The notes below the pieces were generated by a model. That model made no database searches and had not been told where the DNA came from. It was given only the letters and a program-made list of their open reading frames with translations. 64,000 nucleotides of DNA, taken from NCBI GenBank assembly GCA_965197495.1, contig OZ240210.1:992001-1056000 (forward strand), read 5' to 3'. The DNA comes from SMYC01 sp965197495. Lineage in GTDB: Bacteria > Acidobacteriota > Vicinamibacteria > Marinacidobacterales > SMYC01. A program made the translations under genes and the position numbers. This document shows, in pieces, positions 25,824 to 34,718 of the stretch. The number at the start of each line of letters is the position of its first letter. Position 1 is the stretch's first letter.

Positions 25824-26924
25824 ATGACGGCGTCCTCCTCGAACGTGTCGTCGAAGGGCGACCTCGCCTACCAGGCTGCAATCCTGCAAGGCGTGTCCCG
25901 CACCTTTGCGCTCACGATTCCGCAGCTTCCAGGCGCTCTCCGTGACGTGGTGGGCAATGCCTATCTCCTGTGCCGAATCACAGACACCATTGAGGACGAG
26001 CCCACGCTGTCCGCCGGGCAGAAGCAGGCGTTTGCGGAACGCTTCGTCGAGGTCGTGGCCGGTCGAGAAGCAGCGGAGCCGTTCGCGCGCGAGCTCGGCG
26101 CGGGGCTGTCGTCGTCGACGACCGCCAGCGAGCATGACCTGATCGCCAACACCGCCCGGGTCATCCGCATCACAAACGGGTTTCGTGCTGCCCAACGAGG
26201 CGCGCTCGAACGCTGCGTGCGGATCATGGCGCACGGCATGGCGGAGTTTCAGCAGCACGTGACAGCCGCCGGCTTGAACGACCTGCCCCACCTCGATCGC
26301 TATTGCTACCACGTCGCCGGCGTGGTCGGCGAGATGCTCACCGAGCTGTTCTGCGACTACTCCGCCGAAATCAACGAACGTCGCAACGAACTGCTCCCGC
26401 TGGCAGTCTTCTTCGGCCAAGGGCTGCAGATGACCAACATCCTCAAGGATGTATGGGACGACCGGCAGCGCGGGGCGTGCTGGCTGCCGCGGGACATCTT
26501 CCTTGAAGCCGGGTTCGAGCTGCGCTCCCTGTCCGCGGGGCAAAATGACCCCCGCTTCACCGACGGGCTGTTCACGCTGGTGGGGATCGCCCGCCAGCAT
26601 CTGGCGGACGCGTTGCGGTTCATCCAGCTCATTCCGGCCCATGAAACCGGCATTCGCCGACACTGCCTGTGGGCCTTGGGGATGGCCGTGCTGACCCTGC
26701 GCCGCATTCACGCGACGCCAACGTTCCGGAACGAGCGGGAGGTCAAGATCTCGCGCCGCAGCGTGCGTGCGGTCACCGTAGTCACCAGCACCCTGGTGCG
26801 CTCGAATTTGGCGCTGACGCTCCTCTTCAAGGCGCTGACCCGCGGCCTCCCCCAAGCCGAAGCAGCACGGGCTCCGGACAAGCGTAAAAGCAAGCCCTTG
26901 AAGAGTATCCACCACAAGTCATGA
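25824..26924 (+). CDS. Squalene/phytoene synthase-family protein (squalene-synthase-like)
   Basis: The product has 366 residues from ATG 25824; the ribosome site is weak. Both aspartate-rich motifs of head-to-head prenyl synthases are visible: DTIED at 54-58, within LCRITDTIEDEP, and DVWDD at 209-213, within MTNILKDVWDDRQRGACW. The RYCYHVAGVVGEMLTELFCD helix resembles eukaryotic-type squalene synthases rather than CrtB or HpnC/HpnD. Expected reaction: condensation of two farnesyl diphosphates to presqualene diphosphate or squalene. With ispH and the MMPL remnant, a hopanoid or other triterpenoid context is plausible. No cyclase is in view. The C-terminal 25 residues are lysine-rich and variable. 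Confidence 0.85.
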   Translation: MTASSSNVSSKGDLAYQAAILQGVSRTFALTIPQLPGALRDVVGNAYLLCRITDTIEDEPTLSAGQKQAFAERFVEVVAGREAAEPFARELGAGLSSSTTASEHDLIANTARVIRITNGFRAAQRGALERCVRIMAHGMAEFQQHVTAAGLNDLPHLDRYCYHVAGVVGEMLTELFCDYSAEINERRNELLPLAVFFGQGLQMTNILKDVWDDRQRGACWLPRDIFLEAGFELRSLSAGQNDPRFTDGLFTLVGIARQHLADALRFIQLIPAHETGIRRHCLWALGMAVLTLRRIHATPTFRNEREVKISRRSVRAVTVVTSTLVRSNLALTLLFKALTRGLPQAEAARAPDKRKSKPLKSIHHKS

Positions 26925-26933
26925 GACCACGAC

Positions 26934-27078
26934 ATGGGCGCAGTTTCTTCGGAGTCACTGGGACACCCTTGCCGCTGCCGATTTCTTCACCACCGAAATC
27001 TGGACTCCCGCGGGTCTGGTTACGTTCTACGTCTTGTTCGCGATTCAGCTGAAGACCCGCCGGGTCCATATCTCGATA
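26934..27078 (+). pseudogene. Integrase-type transposase internal fragment
   Basis: There is no start codon. 48 codons read QFLRSHWDTLAAADFFTTEI and WTPAGLVTFYVLFAIQLKTR, the segment around the first catalytic Asp of rve transposases. It stops exactly at a MITE-A end. Confidence 0.75.
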
Positions 27079-27168
27079 CCCCGTCCTGTGCCAAAACTCG
27101 GCCCTTTTGAAATAGACCATAAATCAGCAGCTTAGCGACTGGGCCAAGGGCCCCTAGGCTTTACAGTT
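27079..27168. repeat. MITE-A, partial copy
   Basis: CCCCGTCCTGTGCCAAAACT to CCCCTAGGCTTTACAG. Confidence 0.8.
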
Positions 27169-27174
27169 ACCCAA

Positions 27175-27390
27175 CCCGCGGTCGACCTTCGAGAGCCGCG
27201 GCCGTTTCACCGGACGACAGAGGACGGCGAACTGCTTGTGATCCGCAAAAAAGAAACCCGGCCAGAAGCAGCCGACTATGGTAGGTCTAACCCGCGCAAT
27301 CAACGCAGGATCGACTTTTTGCGGAGCACAGCCGGCAGACCGGAGATTAATCAAGTTCGGTGCGCGCGGATGAATAAATAGAAGGCACAG
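27175..27390. mobile_element. Integrase-type IS N-terminal scrap interrupted by a complete MITE-B (27237-27330)
   Basis: Minus strand 27175-27236 encodes QFAVLCRPVKRPRLSKVDRG, the N-terminus of the transposase also seen at 28797-28920. The 94-bp MITE-B from TGTGATCCGCAAAAAAGAAA to TTTTTGCGGAGCACA follows. The IS left-end sequence (GCGCGGATGAATAAATAGAA) resumes at about 27340-27390. Confidence 0.65.
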
Positions 27391-27812
27391 GTAGTTCGTC
27401 CTCGATGATTTTGGATTGCGTGATCTTGGATGGGAATCCGTCCGATTCAACTCTCGCGGAAACCATGATCGACCGTCAAGTCGAACTCTACGAGCGGGCC
27501 CCGCGCCAGGTCGCCTACGATGGCGCGTTTTCTTCAAAGGCAAACTTGGAAGCCATCAAAGGCAAGGGAGTTGAAGATGTTGCCTTTACCAAGGCTCAAG
27601 GTTTCGCCGTGACCGATATGGTCAAGAGTTCCTGGGTCTATCAACGCCTGCGGCGATTTCGCTGCGGAATCGAAGGCGTCATTCCGTTCTTGAAACGAGT
27701 CTTTGGTCTCGACCGATGCACATGGCGCTCATTGCCTTCTTTTAAATCGTACGTATGGGGTTCCATCATCACCTGCAATCTACTGGTGATGGCGAGACAT
27801 CTATCAAGATAA
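27391..27812 (+). pseudogene. IS5-superfamily (ISNCY-type) transposase, C-terminal fragment
   Basis: It matches the last 140 or so residues of the intact transposase at 53365-54726: SSSMILDCVILDGNPSDSTL, AYDGAFSSKANLEAIKGKGV and FRCGIEGVIPFLKRVFGLDR. The N-terminal two thirds are missing. It is followed by the element's own 3' flank up to the palindrome at 27908. Confidence 0.85.
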
Positions 27813-27907
27813 TAACTATTACTCTTCCGCTCCCATAGCCTTGGATTCCTGACGATTCGCCTCTCGTTTCGTCCAAGATTTTCATTCGCTCTCAACCCTA
27901 CGAAGTT

Positions 27908-28018
27908 CCCTACCGAAAACGTATGATACCCACATCTTCGGTAGGCCTGTCGCACACCACAAGTTATGGTGTGCGAGAGACCTATCGAAGATGTGGGTAT
28001 TATACGTTTTCGGTAGGG
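27908..28018. repeat. 111-bp palindrome (two 51-nt arms)
   Basis: The left arm CCCTACCGAAAACGTATGAT continues to CGCACACC. Then comes a 9-nt centre, ACAAGTTAT, and the right arm GGTGTGCG runs back to CGTTTTCGGTAGGG. I count about five mismatches in 51 pairs. Half-palindromes with the same sequence flank the related transposases at 53205-53265 and 54893-54960. It forms the 3' boundary of the truncated phosphatase gene. Confidence 0.85.
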
Positions 28019-28019
28019 G

Positions 28020-28499
28020 CACGCGGCGGATCGCATCGTCCGGTTGCACGCCCAACTCCACCAGCAGGCGGGCTGTGATGGTCCCGGCGCGTCCCAGACC
28101 ACCCCGACAGTGGAGCAGCACGTCGAAGCCGAGCCGCAGCCGGTTCCTGATGGACTCGCCGGTGGCCTTCCAGGCGTGCTCGAAGTCCTGTTCCGGCGCC
28201 TCTCCGTCGGGAATCGGGGCATGCCACCACTCCATGTGCCGGTCTCGAACCGCCCTCGGGAGATCGTGCACCTTTAGATAGGCGATTTCTTCGTGGATGA
28301 TCAGGCTGACCACCGCAGTCGCTCCCCAGCGCTGAATCGCGTCGAGGTCGGTGTCGAGATCCCGCTTCCAGGGCCCGGATATTGCGTAGCGATCGATCCT
28401 ACCGGGGCACTGCGAGAAGCCGATCCGGCCCCGGCCGTCGCCCAGGGTCATCGCCGTGATGCGGAGTGGGTGGCTCTCGCTGGTTCTTGCCGTCGGCAT
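28020..28499 (-). pseudogene. Dual-specificity / tyrosine phosphatase-like domain, truncated by the palindrome
   Basis: ATG 28499 opens about 160 native codons: MPTARTSESHPLRI, a GRIGFSQCPGRIDRY segment, RDLDTDLDAIQRWGATAVVS and the signature VLLHCRGGLGRAGTITARLL (Cys-x5-Arg present; the usual Ser/Thr after Arg is Ala). The last native residues are DDAIRRV. The frame then runs into the palindrome and ends at 27882 with about 46 foreign residues. Domains of this kind dephosphorylate proteins and, in my recollection, are often attached to an ADP-ribosylglycohydrolase. Such a fragment exists at 48341-49044 on the same strand. A complete MITE-B lies 22 bp upstream of the start. Confidence 0.7.
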
Positions 28500-28521
28500 G
28501 GACTCTATTCTCTAACGGGGC

Positions 28522-28615
28522 TGTGCTCCGCAAAAAAGAAGATTGGCCAGAAGCAGCCAAACATAGTAGGTCTAGAACGTGCAATCAACGCCGGATCGAT
28601 TTATTGCGGAGCACA
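28522..28615. repeat. MITE-B, complete copy (94 bp)
   Basis: TGTGCTCCGCAAAAAAGAAG to ATTTATTGCGGAGCACA. It lies where the promoter of the phosphatase gene would be expected. Confidence 0.85.
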
Positions 28616-28990
28616 GGGCAACAGTAAACGAAGCAAGCAGCCGCGGATGAATAAATAGAAGGCACAGGCGATTGATCAGCGCGAGCGCGTGGACTGTCTG
28701 TCGAGAGGCGCGCGCTATTTTGGCTGTAATTTAATGCAGCGTGAAGTCTTAGCGTCATCTCACCAACACTCAATGGCGGAAGCACCCGCAACGAGAGCCG
28801 CGCCCGTTTCACCGAACGACGGAGGACGGCGAGCTGCTGCCGAAGAGCGACATTCTCGAGAGCCAGCTCGCGACGAGCCTTGAAGGCAGAGATGAGAGTG
28901 CGAACAAACGACGAAATCATGCCGGCATGGTGCCGGCAGACCGGAGACTAATCAAGTTCGGTACGCGCGGATGAATAAATAGAAGACACA
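28616..28990 (-). mobile_element. Integrase-type IS left end with transposase N-terminus, plus a MITE-D-associated segment
   Basis: Minus strand 28797-28920 encodes MISSFVRTLISAFKARRELA followed by LENVALRQQLAVLRRSVKRA, the N-terminus of an rve transposase. 28707-28796 is the segment ending in CACTCAATGGCGGAAGCACC shared with 17187-17289. 28640-28672 and 28921-28990 carry the IS tip GCGCGGATGAATAAATAGAA. Confidence 0.6.
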
Positions 28991-29091
28991 ACTATCGCGG
29001 CTCCGATCTGAACGTTTTCGTCTCGGCGCTGAAGGACAAGTCAAACATTGAGGTTCGCGTTCGCGAGTGGTACGGGGGCTCCTCGAACTAA
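28991..29091 (+). pseudogene. C-terminal scrap of an unknown gene
   Basis: 33 codons read NYRGSDLNVFVSALKDKSNI and EVRVREWYGGSSN before a TAA. The frame is cut at its left by the IS tip. It marks the left edge of the defence operon. 29092-29283 has no gene and probably carries the operon promoter, although I see no convincing boxes. Confidence 0.35.
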
Positions 29092-29283
29092 CACCCATTG
29101 GCGATCGTCGAGAACCCTGTAGCGAAACTTACCAACGCCACACCTCACCGATGTTCTCGATCCGGGCCAGTCCGTCGCTTGATCTGATAGCATGATGACG
29201 AAGTGGAGGAGCGCCGTTCTTTTTCCACGGACCGCAGTACGCATGTGGTGACGGGGACTATATAGACTGTCAGAGGGAACGAC

Positions 29284-30923
29284 ATGGCTGCACACTCTGA
29301 GTATTTGGCAGGCCTGACATTAGAGGACCGCACTGCGCTTGAAGGTCGCCTGCTCGATCGGCAGTCCGGGAAATGCTTCATCTGTGACGACACCATCGAT
29401 TCCGTACTCCACCAGGATCAGCTCGACGTCGACCATATCGTCCCGCTGGCCGAGCAAGGCGCGGACGATGAGCAGAACTTCGCTCTGACTCATGCGAGCT
29501 GCAATCGGAGCAAGGGCGCCTCCGACCTGCGAGTGGCACGGCGCATGGCGGAATTCGAGAAGCTCCAGCAGCAAGCCCTTGAGCGTGGCGAACGCGGAGC
29601 GAACCTGGGACACGTGCTTGCCGAGCATGGCGGGGCCAAGGCTGCTATTCGACTCCAGAATTCGGGTGGCCGGATCGAGTTCACTCTGTCGGCCACCTGT
29701 GACGAAACGATTCAGAGTGTTCCCCTGTATCAAGATCCACTGAGTGGCATGAGGTACTTCTTCGGCGTGTTTCCGCTGGAGTACATCCACCACGACGACC
29801 GTATCAACCCGCGTTCCATTGGGAGAAACATACGCCCGCTGATCGAGGAGTTCCTGCGGAAGCGACCCCAGCTGCACGTCGGCCTGGCGTGGTGGGCACC
29901 GGAAGAAGACGGCACAGGAAAGATCAAGATGTTCGACGGACAGCACAAAGCGGCGGCCCAGATTCTCATCGGCAGCCGAAAGCTTCCGGTGCGCGTGTTC
30001 GTCGAACCAGATCTCAACGTCCTGCTCCAGGCAAACACCAACGCCGCTGATAAGCTGAGACAGGTCGCGTTCGACACGGCGGTCATGCGACACCTCGGTA
30101 CACCTTGTACGCCGAACGGGTCAAGCAGTACCAGAAATTCAAGGTACTCCTGGATGACGACTATTCTTTCAGCGAGAAGGACCTCGTAGCGTTTTTCCGC
30201 GGCGAGCACAAAGAGGTACAGAAATACATCGTCGACTGGGTGCGGGATTCGGTGAACTACCACCGGGACAATCGCCTCAAGGAGTATGTGGAATGGGCCG
30301 GTAAGAAGGGAGATAGGCCGCTCGCTCACGCAGCCCTGGAACAAACATTCTTCGCGGAATTCCTTTACAAGTACGCCCTCGACACGCCGATCGCACTCGC
30401 CATGGACCGTGGAGACAATCCGCGAATGATTGAGCGGGACCAGCTGGTCCGGCTGATGAGTTTGTACGCCGACATCTTCTTCGTGGGTCAGTGGGATCCA
30501 GACCTGGGCGGCCGGCGTCTGGAAGCCCGCCTCCGGAAAGGGGAAGTCATCGCCGAGGGGCACCTTCGGGCGTGGCGCGTTACGCGTGGGGAGATTCTAG
30601 CGGTGATCATGAAGTACGTCCGGCTCGTGATCGAGCACTACTTCGCTGTGACCGGCAGACCAATCGAAAAGGACCGGTTGATGCAGTACCGGCTTCCAGA
30701 AGACGTTTGGGCCCGGGTCGAGACATTTCTCTACCGTCTGTCAGGTCTACCGGCGTGGATCGACACGAGCCTCAGCAACACGGTCTTCGGTGCCAAGCAG
30801 AATCGAGATTTCTGGGCGGAGGTCTTCAAAACAGGAAGAAGCACGACCGGCGTTCAGGTTTTCACAGGGCCCATTAACGTCATCGATATGATGCAGCAAC
30901 CAGGCCCAGGGAGGACACCATGA
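29284..30923 (+). CDS. HNH endonuclease with DGQHR-type domain (frameshifted)
   Basis: First gene of the defence operon. ATG 29284 has AGAGGG just upstream. Residues 31-78 are a full HNH nuclease: Cys31/Cys34 in CFICDD, LDVDHIVPLAEQGADDEQNF with His51 and Asn65, then THASCNRSKG. After about residue 170 comes a ParB/DndB-like DGQHR domain with FDGQHKAAAQILIG at 217-230 (Arg replaced by Lys). At about 30095-30105 the frame must shift by one base: the first frame leaves family-like sequence after FDTAVMRHLG and the second continues TLYAERVKQYQKFKVLLDDD to 30923. Together they give about 545 residues. The downstream half is long and clean, so this is either a recent mutation or a read error. The stop overlaps the next start (ATGA). 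Confidence 0.7.
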
Positions 30924-31456
30924 AGGTTCCCGGTGGGGCGAACGTCAACAAGTCGCTGATGGGTCTCAAGAAGAGTCTCAAGGAGAGTCTGGTCCGGGTC
31001 AATCAGGAGGCAGGAATGTTGCTCTCCAAGGGCAGCTACGAGCGCGCCGAATCGCTCGTCAATGTCGCGAAGTCCATCGACACGTTCCGCATCGAGGTTG
31101 AGAGCCTCCACACGCGGTGGAAAGAGATCAAAGGCGGACCTCAAGGTACCGCCAAAGCACCGCAGACGCCGCTCTGGGAGTACTACCAGCCGATCCTTGA
31201 GGCTCTCGTAGATCTCGACGGGGCTGCCAGGATCGCTGAAATTGAGTCAGCTGTCGGACTTCTGATGAAGGATCGTCTTGTTGAAGGCGACCTGAGCATC
31301 AGGGCCAACGGTAGAGCGCGCTGGCAGGTCATGATTCGTAGAGCCAGAAAACACATGGTGAAGGAAGGCCTTCTCGACAGCGATACGGGGATGGACTGGA
31401 AGATCACGCAGCAGGGACGCAAGGCGGCCGCAGCCAGGAAGAACGTAAAGGATTGA
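30920..31456 (+). CDS. Coiled-coil protein with Mrr-N-like winged helix
   Basis: The product has 178 residues, with its ATG overlapping the previous stop, so the two are translationally coupled. Residues 1-75 form a charged helical or coiled-coil region (LMGLKKSLKESLVRVNQEAG and on). Residues 85-175 resemble the winged-helix N-terminal domain of Mrr-type restriction proteins: LWEYYQPILEALVDLDGAAR, then VMIRRARKHMVKEGLLDSDT and WKITQQGRKAAAA. No nuclease domain follows, so it is probably a DNA-binding accessory or regulator of the system. The Mrr-N relation is inferred from pattern only. 185 bp without a gene separate it from the helicase gene and may hold an internal promoter. Confidence 0.6.
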   Translation: MKVPGGANVNKSLMGLKKSLKESLVRVNQEAGMLLSKGSYERAESLVNVAKSIDTFRIEVESLHTRWKEIKGGPQGTAKAPQTPLWEYYQPILEALVDLDGAARIAEIESAVGLLMKDRLVEGDLSIRANGRARWQVMIRRARKHMVKEGLLDSDTGMDWKITQQGRKAAAARKNVKD

Positions 31457-31641
31457 GGCCATTTCCTACGAACGTTTGAGCGGTCCTCTCTGAAGACTGT
31501 ATGGCTGAAGCTTCGGCATTGACGCGGCCGGATGGGCGACACCTGGAATCGGGCTCTAACGGTACCTGTGGCGCGCGGTGTTTGAGGCCGGCGACGTCAT
31601 ACGGCCTCTTGCCCGGGCTACCTGTGAGTATCGGATAGACA

Positions 31642-34600
31642 ATGGCCAACCCATTCTTCGATCACCCTATCCTGAATTCGCCCTACGAGTGCCCACAGCG
31701 GCACTGGGAGTTGGACTCCGAGGGGCAGCCGACGCATCAGGTCTTGGACCGCCGTCGGCGCGCCGAGTTCATCACGCCGATTCCAAAGCCGAAGAAGCGG
31801 AAGGACCGGCAGCAGGCCGAGATAGTCTTCGACGAGGGGAAAGGCCTCTCCACCAAGGAACAGCAATACGATCCGACCTCCATCATCAATGAAGTGCGTC
31901 AGAACGTAAACCAGTGGCGGGCCTGGCCCAACCCCAACCAGTGGCAGGTCAGCCCGGAAACCGCGCGCCTGCTCCAGCACTGGCGGCACCACCCGTTCGG
32001 CAGCATCCGCCCGTTCTTCTGTCAGGTGGAAGCCGTCGAAACCGCGATCTGGCTGACCGAGGTCGCGCCACAATCCAAGGGCGGTAAACGGTTGCTCAAC
32101 CACTTGGCCAGAGCCAATAAGGACGCCAATCCCGAACTGATGCGCCTCGCGCTGAAGCTGGCCACCGGGGCCGGTAAGACAACTGTCATGGCCATGCTGA
32201 TCGCGTGGCAGACCATCAATGCGGTGCGCCGCCCCGGCAGCAAGTCCTTCACCCGAGGCTTCCTGGTCGTCGCCCCAGGCCTGACCATCAAGGATCGGCT
32301 CCGCGTCCTCCAGCCGAACGACCCGGACAGTTACTACGCCAGCCGAGAGCTCGTGCCGCACGACCTGCTCGATGACGTGAACCGCGCCAAGATCGTTATC
32401 ACCAATTACCACGCCTTCAAGTTACGCGAGCGCATCGAGCTGTCTGCCGGCGGACGCGCGTTGCTCAGGGGCCGCACCGGCGACGAGCTGAACACCACTG
32501 AAACCGAAGGGCAGATGCTCCAGCGTGTCATGCCTGACCTGATGGGCATCAAGAACATCCTGGTGCTCAACGACGAGGCGCACCATTGCTACCGCGAGAA
32601 GCCACCGGAGCCGGACGATGCGCATCTGAAGGGCGACGACAGAAAGGAGGCCGAAAAGAACAACGAAGCGGCCCGCCTCTGGATCTCCGGTCTCGAAGCT
32701 GTGAATCGTAAGCTCGGCCTCTCCCGTGTGATCGACCTGTCCGCCACGCCATTCTTCCTGAGCGGGTCCGGCTATGCCGAGGGTACGCTCTTCCCATGGA
32801 CGATGAGCGACTTCTCGCTGATGGACGCCATTGAGTGCGGCATCGTGAAACTGCCACGCGTCCCGGTCGCACAGAACATCCCCGGCGACGAAATGCCCGT
32901 CTATCGCGACCTTTGGAAAAACATCCGCAATAAGATGCCTAAGAAGGGGCGCAGCCAGGGCGGAGAGCTTGATCCGCTCAAACTGCCCACTCGACTGCAA
33001 ACCGCTCTTGCGGCGCTCTACGGGCACTACGAGAAGACCTTCACGCTGTGGGAGGCAGGGGGCATTCGTGTGCCACCCTGCTTCATCATCGTTTGCCAGA
33101 ACACTTCGATCTCGAAGCTGGTCTATGACTTCATTTCCGGCTTTCACCGGAAGAACGAAGACGGGACCACCACACTGGAAAACGGTCGTCTGGCCCTCTT
33201 CCGCAATTTTGACGAAACCACGGGGAATCCGCTCGCGCGTCCTAACACGTTGCTGATTGACAGTGAGCAGCTGGAAGCCGGCGACCCCCTCGACGACAAG
33301 TTTCGCGGCATGGCGGCCGATGAGATTGCACGTTTCCGCCGCGAGAGAATCGAGCGCACCGGGGATGCCCGTGCCGGAGAAAATATCAGTGATCAGGAGT
33401 TGCTGCGTGAGGTCATGAACACCGTGGGCAAGCACGGCCAACTCGGTGGCTCCGTCCGTTGTGTCGTCTCCGTGTCTATGCTGACGGAAGGCTGGGATGC
33501 GAACACCGTCACCCACGTCCTCGGCATCCGCGCTTTTGGCACCCAGCTCCTCTGCGAACAGGTCATAGGACGCGCCTTACGCCGCCAATCCTACGACCTC
33601 AATGACGAAGGTCTCTTCAACGTCGAGTACGCAGATATTTTCGGCGTTCCCTTCGACTTCACGGCCAAGCCTGTGATTGCGCCCCCTCAGCCACCGCGTG
33701 AGACGGTTCAGGTTAAAGCCATGCGCCCGGAGCGAGACGGCCTCGAAATCCAGTTCCCTCGTGTCGAAGGCTACCGCGTCGAACTGCCCGAGGAGCGCCT
33801 CACGGCCACCTTCAACGCCGATTCCATTCTCGAACTCAGCCCCGATTTGGTTGGCCCGTCCATCACCAAGGATTCGGGTATCATCGGCGAAAGCGTGGAC
33901 CTGAACTTGGAGCATCTAGGCGACATGCGGCCGTCCACGCTGCTCTTCCACGTCACCCAGCGCCTGCTCTACACGAAATGGCGCGATCCAGGGGAAGAGC
34001 CGAAGCTCTATCTGTTCGGCCAACTCAAACGCATCACGAAGCAGTGGCTCGACACCTGTCTCGTCTGCAAGGGCGGCACTTATCCCGCCCAGCTGATGTA
34101 TCAGGAGCTGGCCGACATGGCGTGCAACCGTATCACCGCCGGCATCACCAACGCGCTGGAAGACCACCGCCCCATCAAAGCCCTGCTCGACCCCTACAAT
34201 CCCACCGGCTCCACGGCCCACGTCAGATTCAACACGTCCCGAGCAGACCGCTGGGACACCAGTGGTCCACCGCCCAAGAACCACGTCAACTGGGTGGTGC
34301 TCGACAGCGACTGGGAAGCCGAGTTCTGCCGCGTCGCCGAGTCGCATCCGCAGGTCGTAGCCTACACGAAGAACCACAACCTTGGCCTCGAAGTGCCGTA
34401 TCGCTACGGCTCCGAGGTTCGGAAGTATCTGCCCGACTTCATCGTTTTGGTGGACGATGGCCACGGCCCCGGCAACCTGCTGCACTTGGTCGTCGAGATC
34501 AAGGGCTACCGGCGCGAGGACGCGAAGGAAAAGAAGTCTACGATGGATACCTACTGGGTGCCCGGCGTGAATAACCTCAAGACGTATGGACGCTGGGAGT

Positions 34601-34716
34601 TCGCCGAGTTCACCGAGGTCTACTTGATCGAGACCGACTTCGCAGCGAAGGTCAGAGGCAAGTTTGACAAGATGATCGCCACCGCGACGGCACGTCCGGT
34701 GACTGAGGGCAGCTAG
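31642..34716 (+). CDS. Type III Res-like restriction helicase-nuclease (BPTD_3080-like)
   Basis: The product has 1,024 residues. It is an SF2 helicase: Walker A LATGAGKTTVMAML (176-181), motif II LNDEAHH (DEAH, 311-314), motif III DLSATPFF (SAT, 367-369) and motif VI EQVIGRALRR (640-648). Near the C-terminus KYLPDFIVLVDD (Pro931-Asp932) and LVVEIKGYR (Glu952-x-Lys954) form a PD-(D/E)XK endonuclease. This layout fits the restriction subunit of type III-like systems, and I believe the family is annotated as BPTD_3080. Stop and next start are 2 nt apart, coupling it to the methyltransferase. Here res precedes mod, opposite to EcoP1/EcoP15. All motifs are intact. Confidence 0.85.
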   Translation: MANPFFDHPILNSPYECPQRHWELDSEGQPTHQVLDRRRRAEFITPIPKPKKRKDRQQAEIVFDEGKGLSTKEQQYDPTSIINEVRQNVNQWRAWPNPNQWQVSPETARLLQHWRHHPFGSIRPFFCQVEAVETAIWLTEVAPQSKGGKRLLNHLARANKDANPELMRLALKLATGAGKTTVMAMLIAWQTINAVRRPGSKSFTRGFLVVAPGLTIKDRLRVLQPNDPDSYYASRELVPHDLLDDVNRAKIVITNYHAFKLRERIELSAGGRALLRGRTGDELNTTETEGQMLQRVMPDLMGIKNILVLNDEAHHCYREKPPEPDDAHLKGDDRKEAEKNNEAARLWISGLEAVNRKLGLSRVIDLSATPFFLSGSGYAEGTLFPWTMSDFSLMDAIECGIVKLPRVPVAQNIPGDEMPVYRDLWKNIRNKMPKKGRSQGGELDPLKLPTRLQTALAALYGHYEKTFTLWEAGGIRVPPCFIIVCQNTSISKLVYDFISGFHRKNEDGTTTLENGRLALFRNFDETTGNPLARPNTLLIDSEQLEAGDPLDDKFRGMAADEIARFRRERIERTGDARAGENISDQELLREVMNTVGKHGQLGGSVRCVVSVSMLTEGWDANTVTHVLGIRAFGTQLLCEQVIGRALRRQSYDLNDEGLFNVEYADIFGVPFDFTAKPVIAPPQPPRETVQVKAMRPERDGLEIQFPRVEGYRVELPEERLTATFNADSILELSPDLVGPSITKDSGIIGESVDLNLEHLGDMRPSTLLFHVTQRLLYTKWRDPGEEPKLYLFGQLKRITKQWLDTCLVCKGGTYPAQLMYQELADMACNRITAGITNALEDHRPIKALLDPYNPTGSTAHVRFNTSRADRWDTSGPPPKNHVNWVVLDSDWEAEFCRVAESHPQVVAYTKNHNLGLEVPYRYGSEVRKYLPDFIVLVDDGHGPGNLLHLVVEIKGYRREDAKEKKSTMDTYWVPGVNNLKTYGRWEFAEFTEVYLIETDFAAKVRGKFDKMIATATARPVTEGS

Positions 34717-34718
34717 CT

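Noticed and set aside
25692..26915. 407-codon minus-strand frame
   Set aside because: It is antisense to the squalene-synthase-like gene, which carries both aspartate motifs.
27908..28018. Rho-independent terminator
   Set aside because: The palindrome is far longer than a terminator stem, has no T-tract and recurs at IS ends.
32422..33516. 364-codon minus-strand frame inside the Res-like gene
   Set aside because: Shadow of a GC-rich gene with intact helicase motifs; no ribosome site or family.
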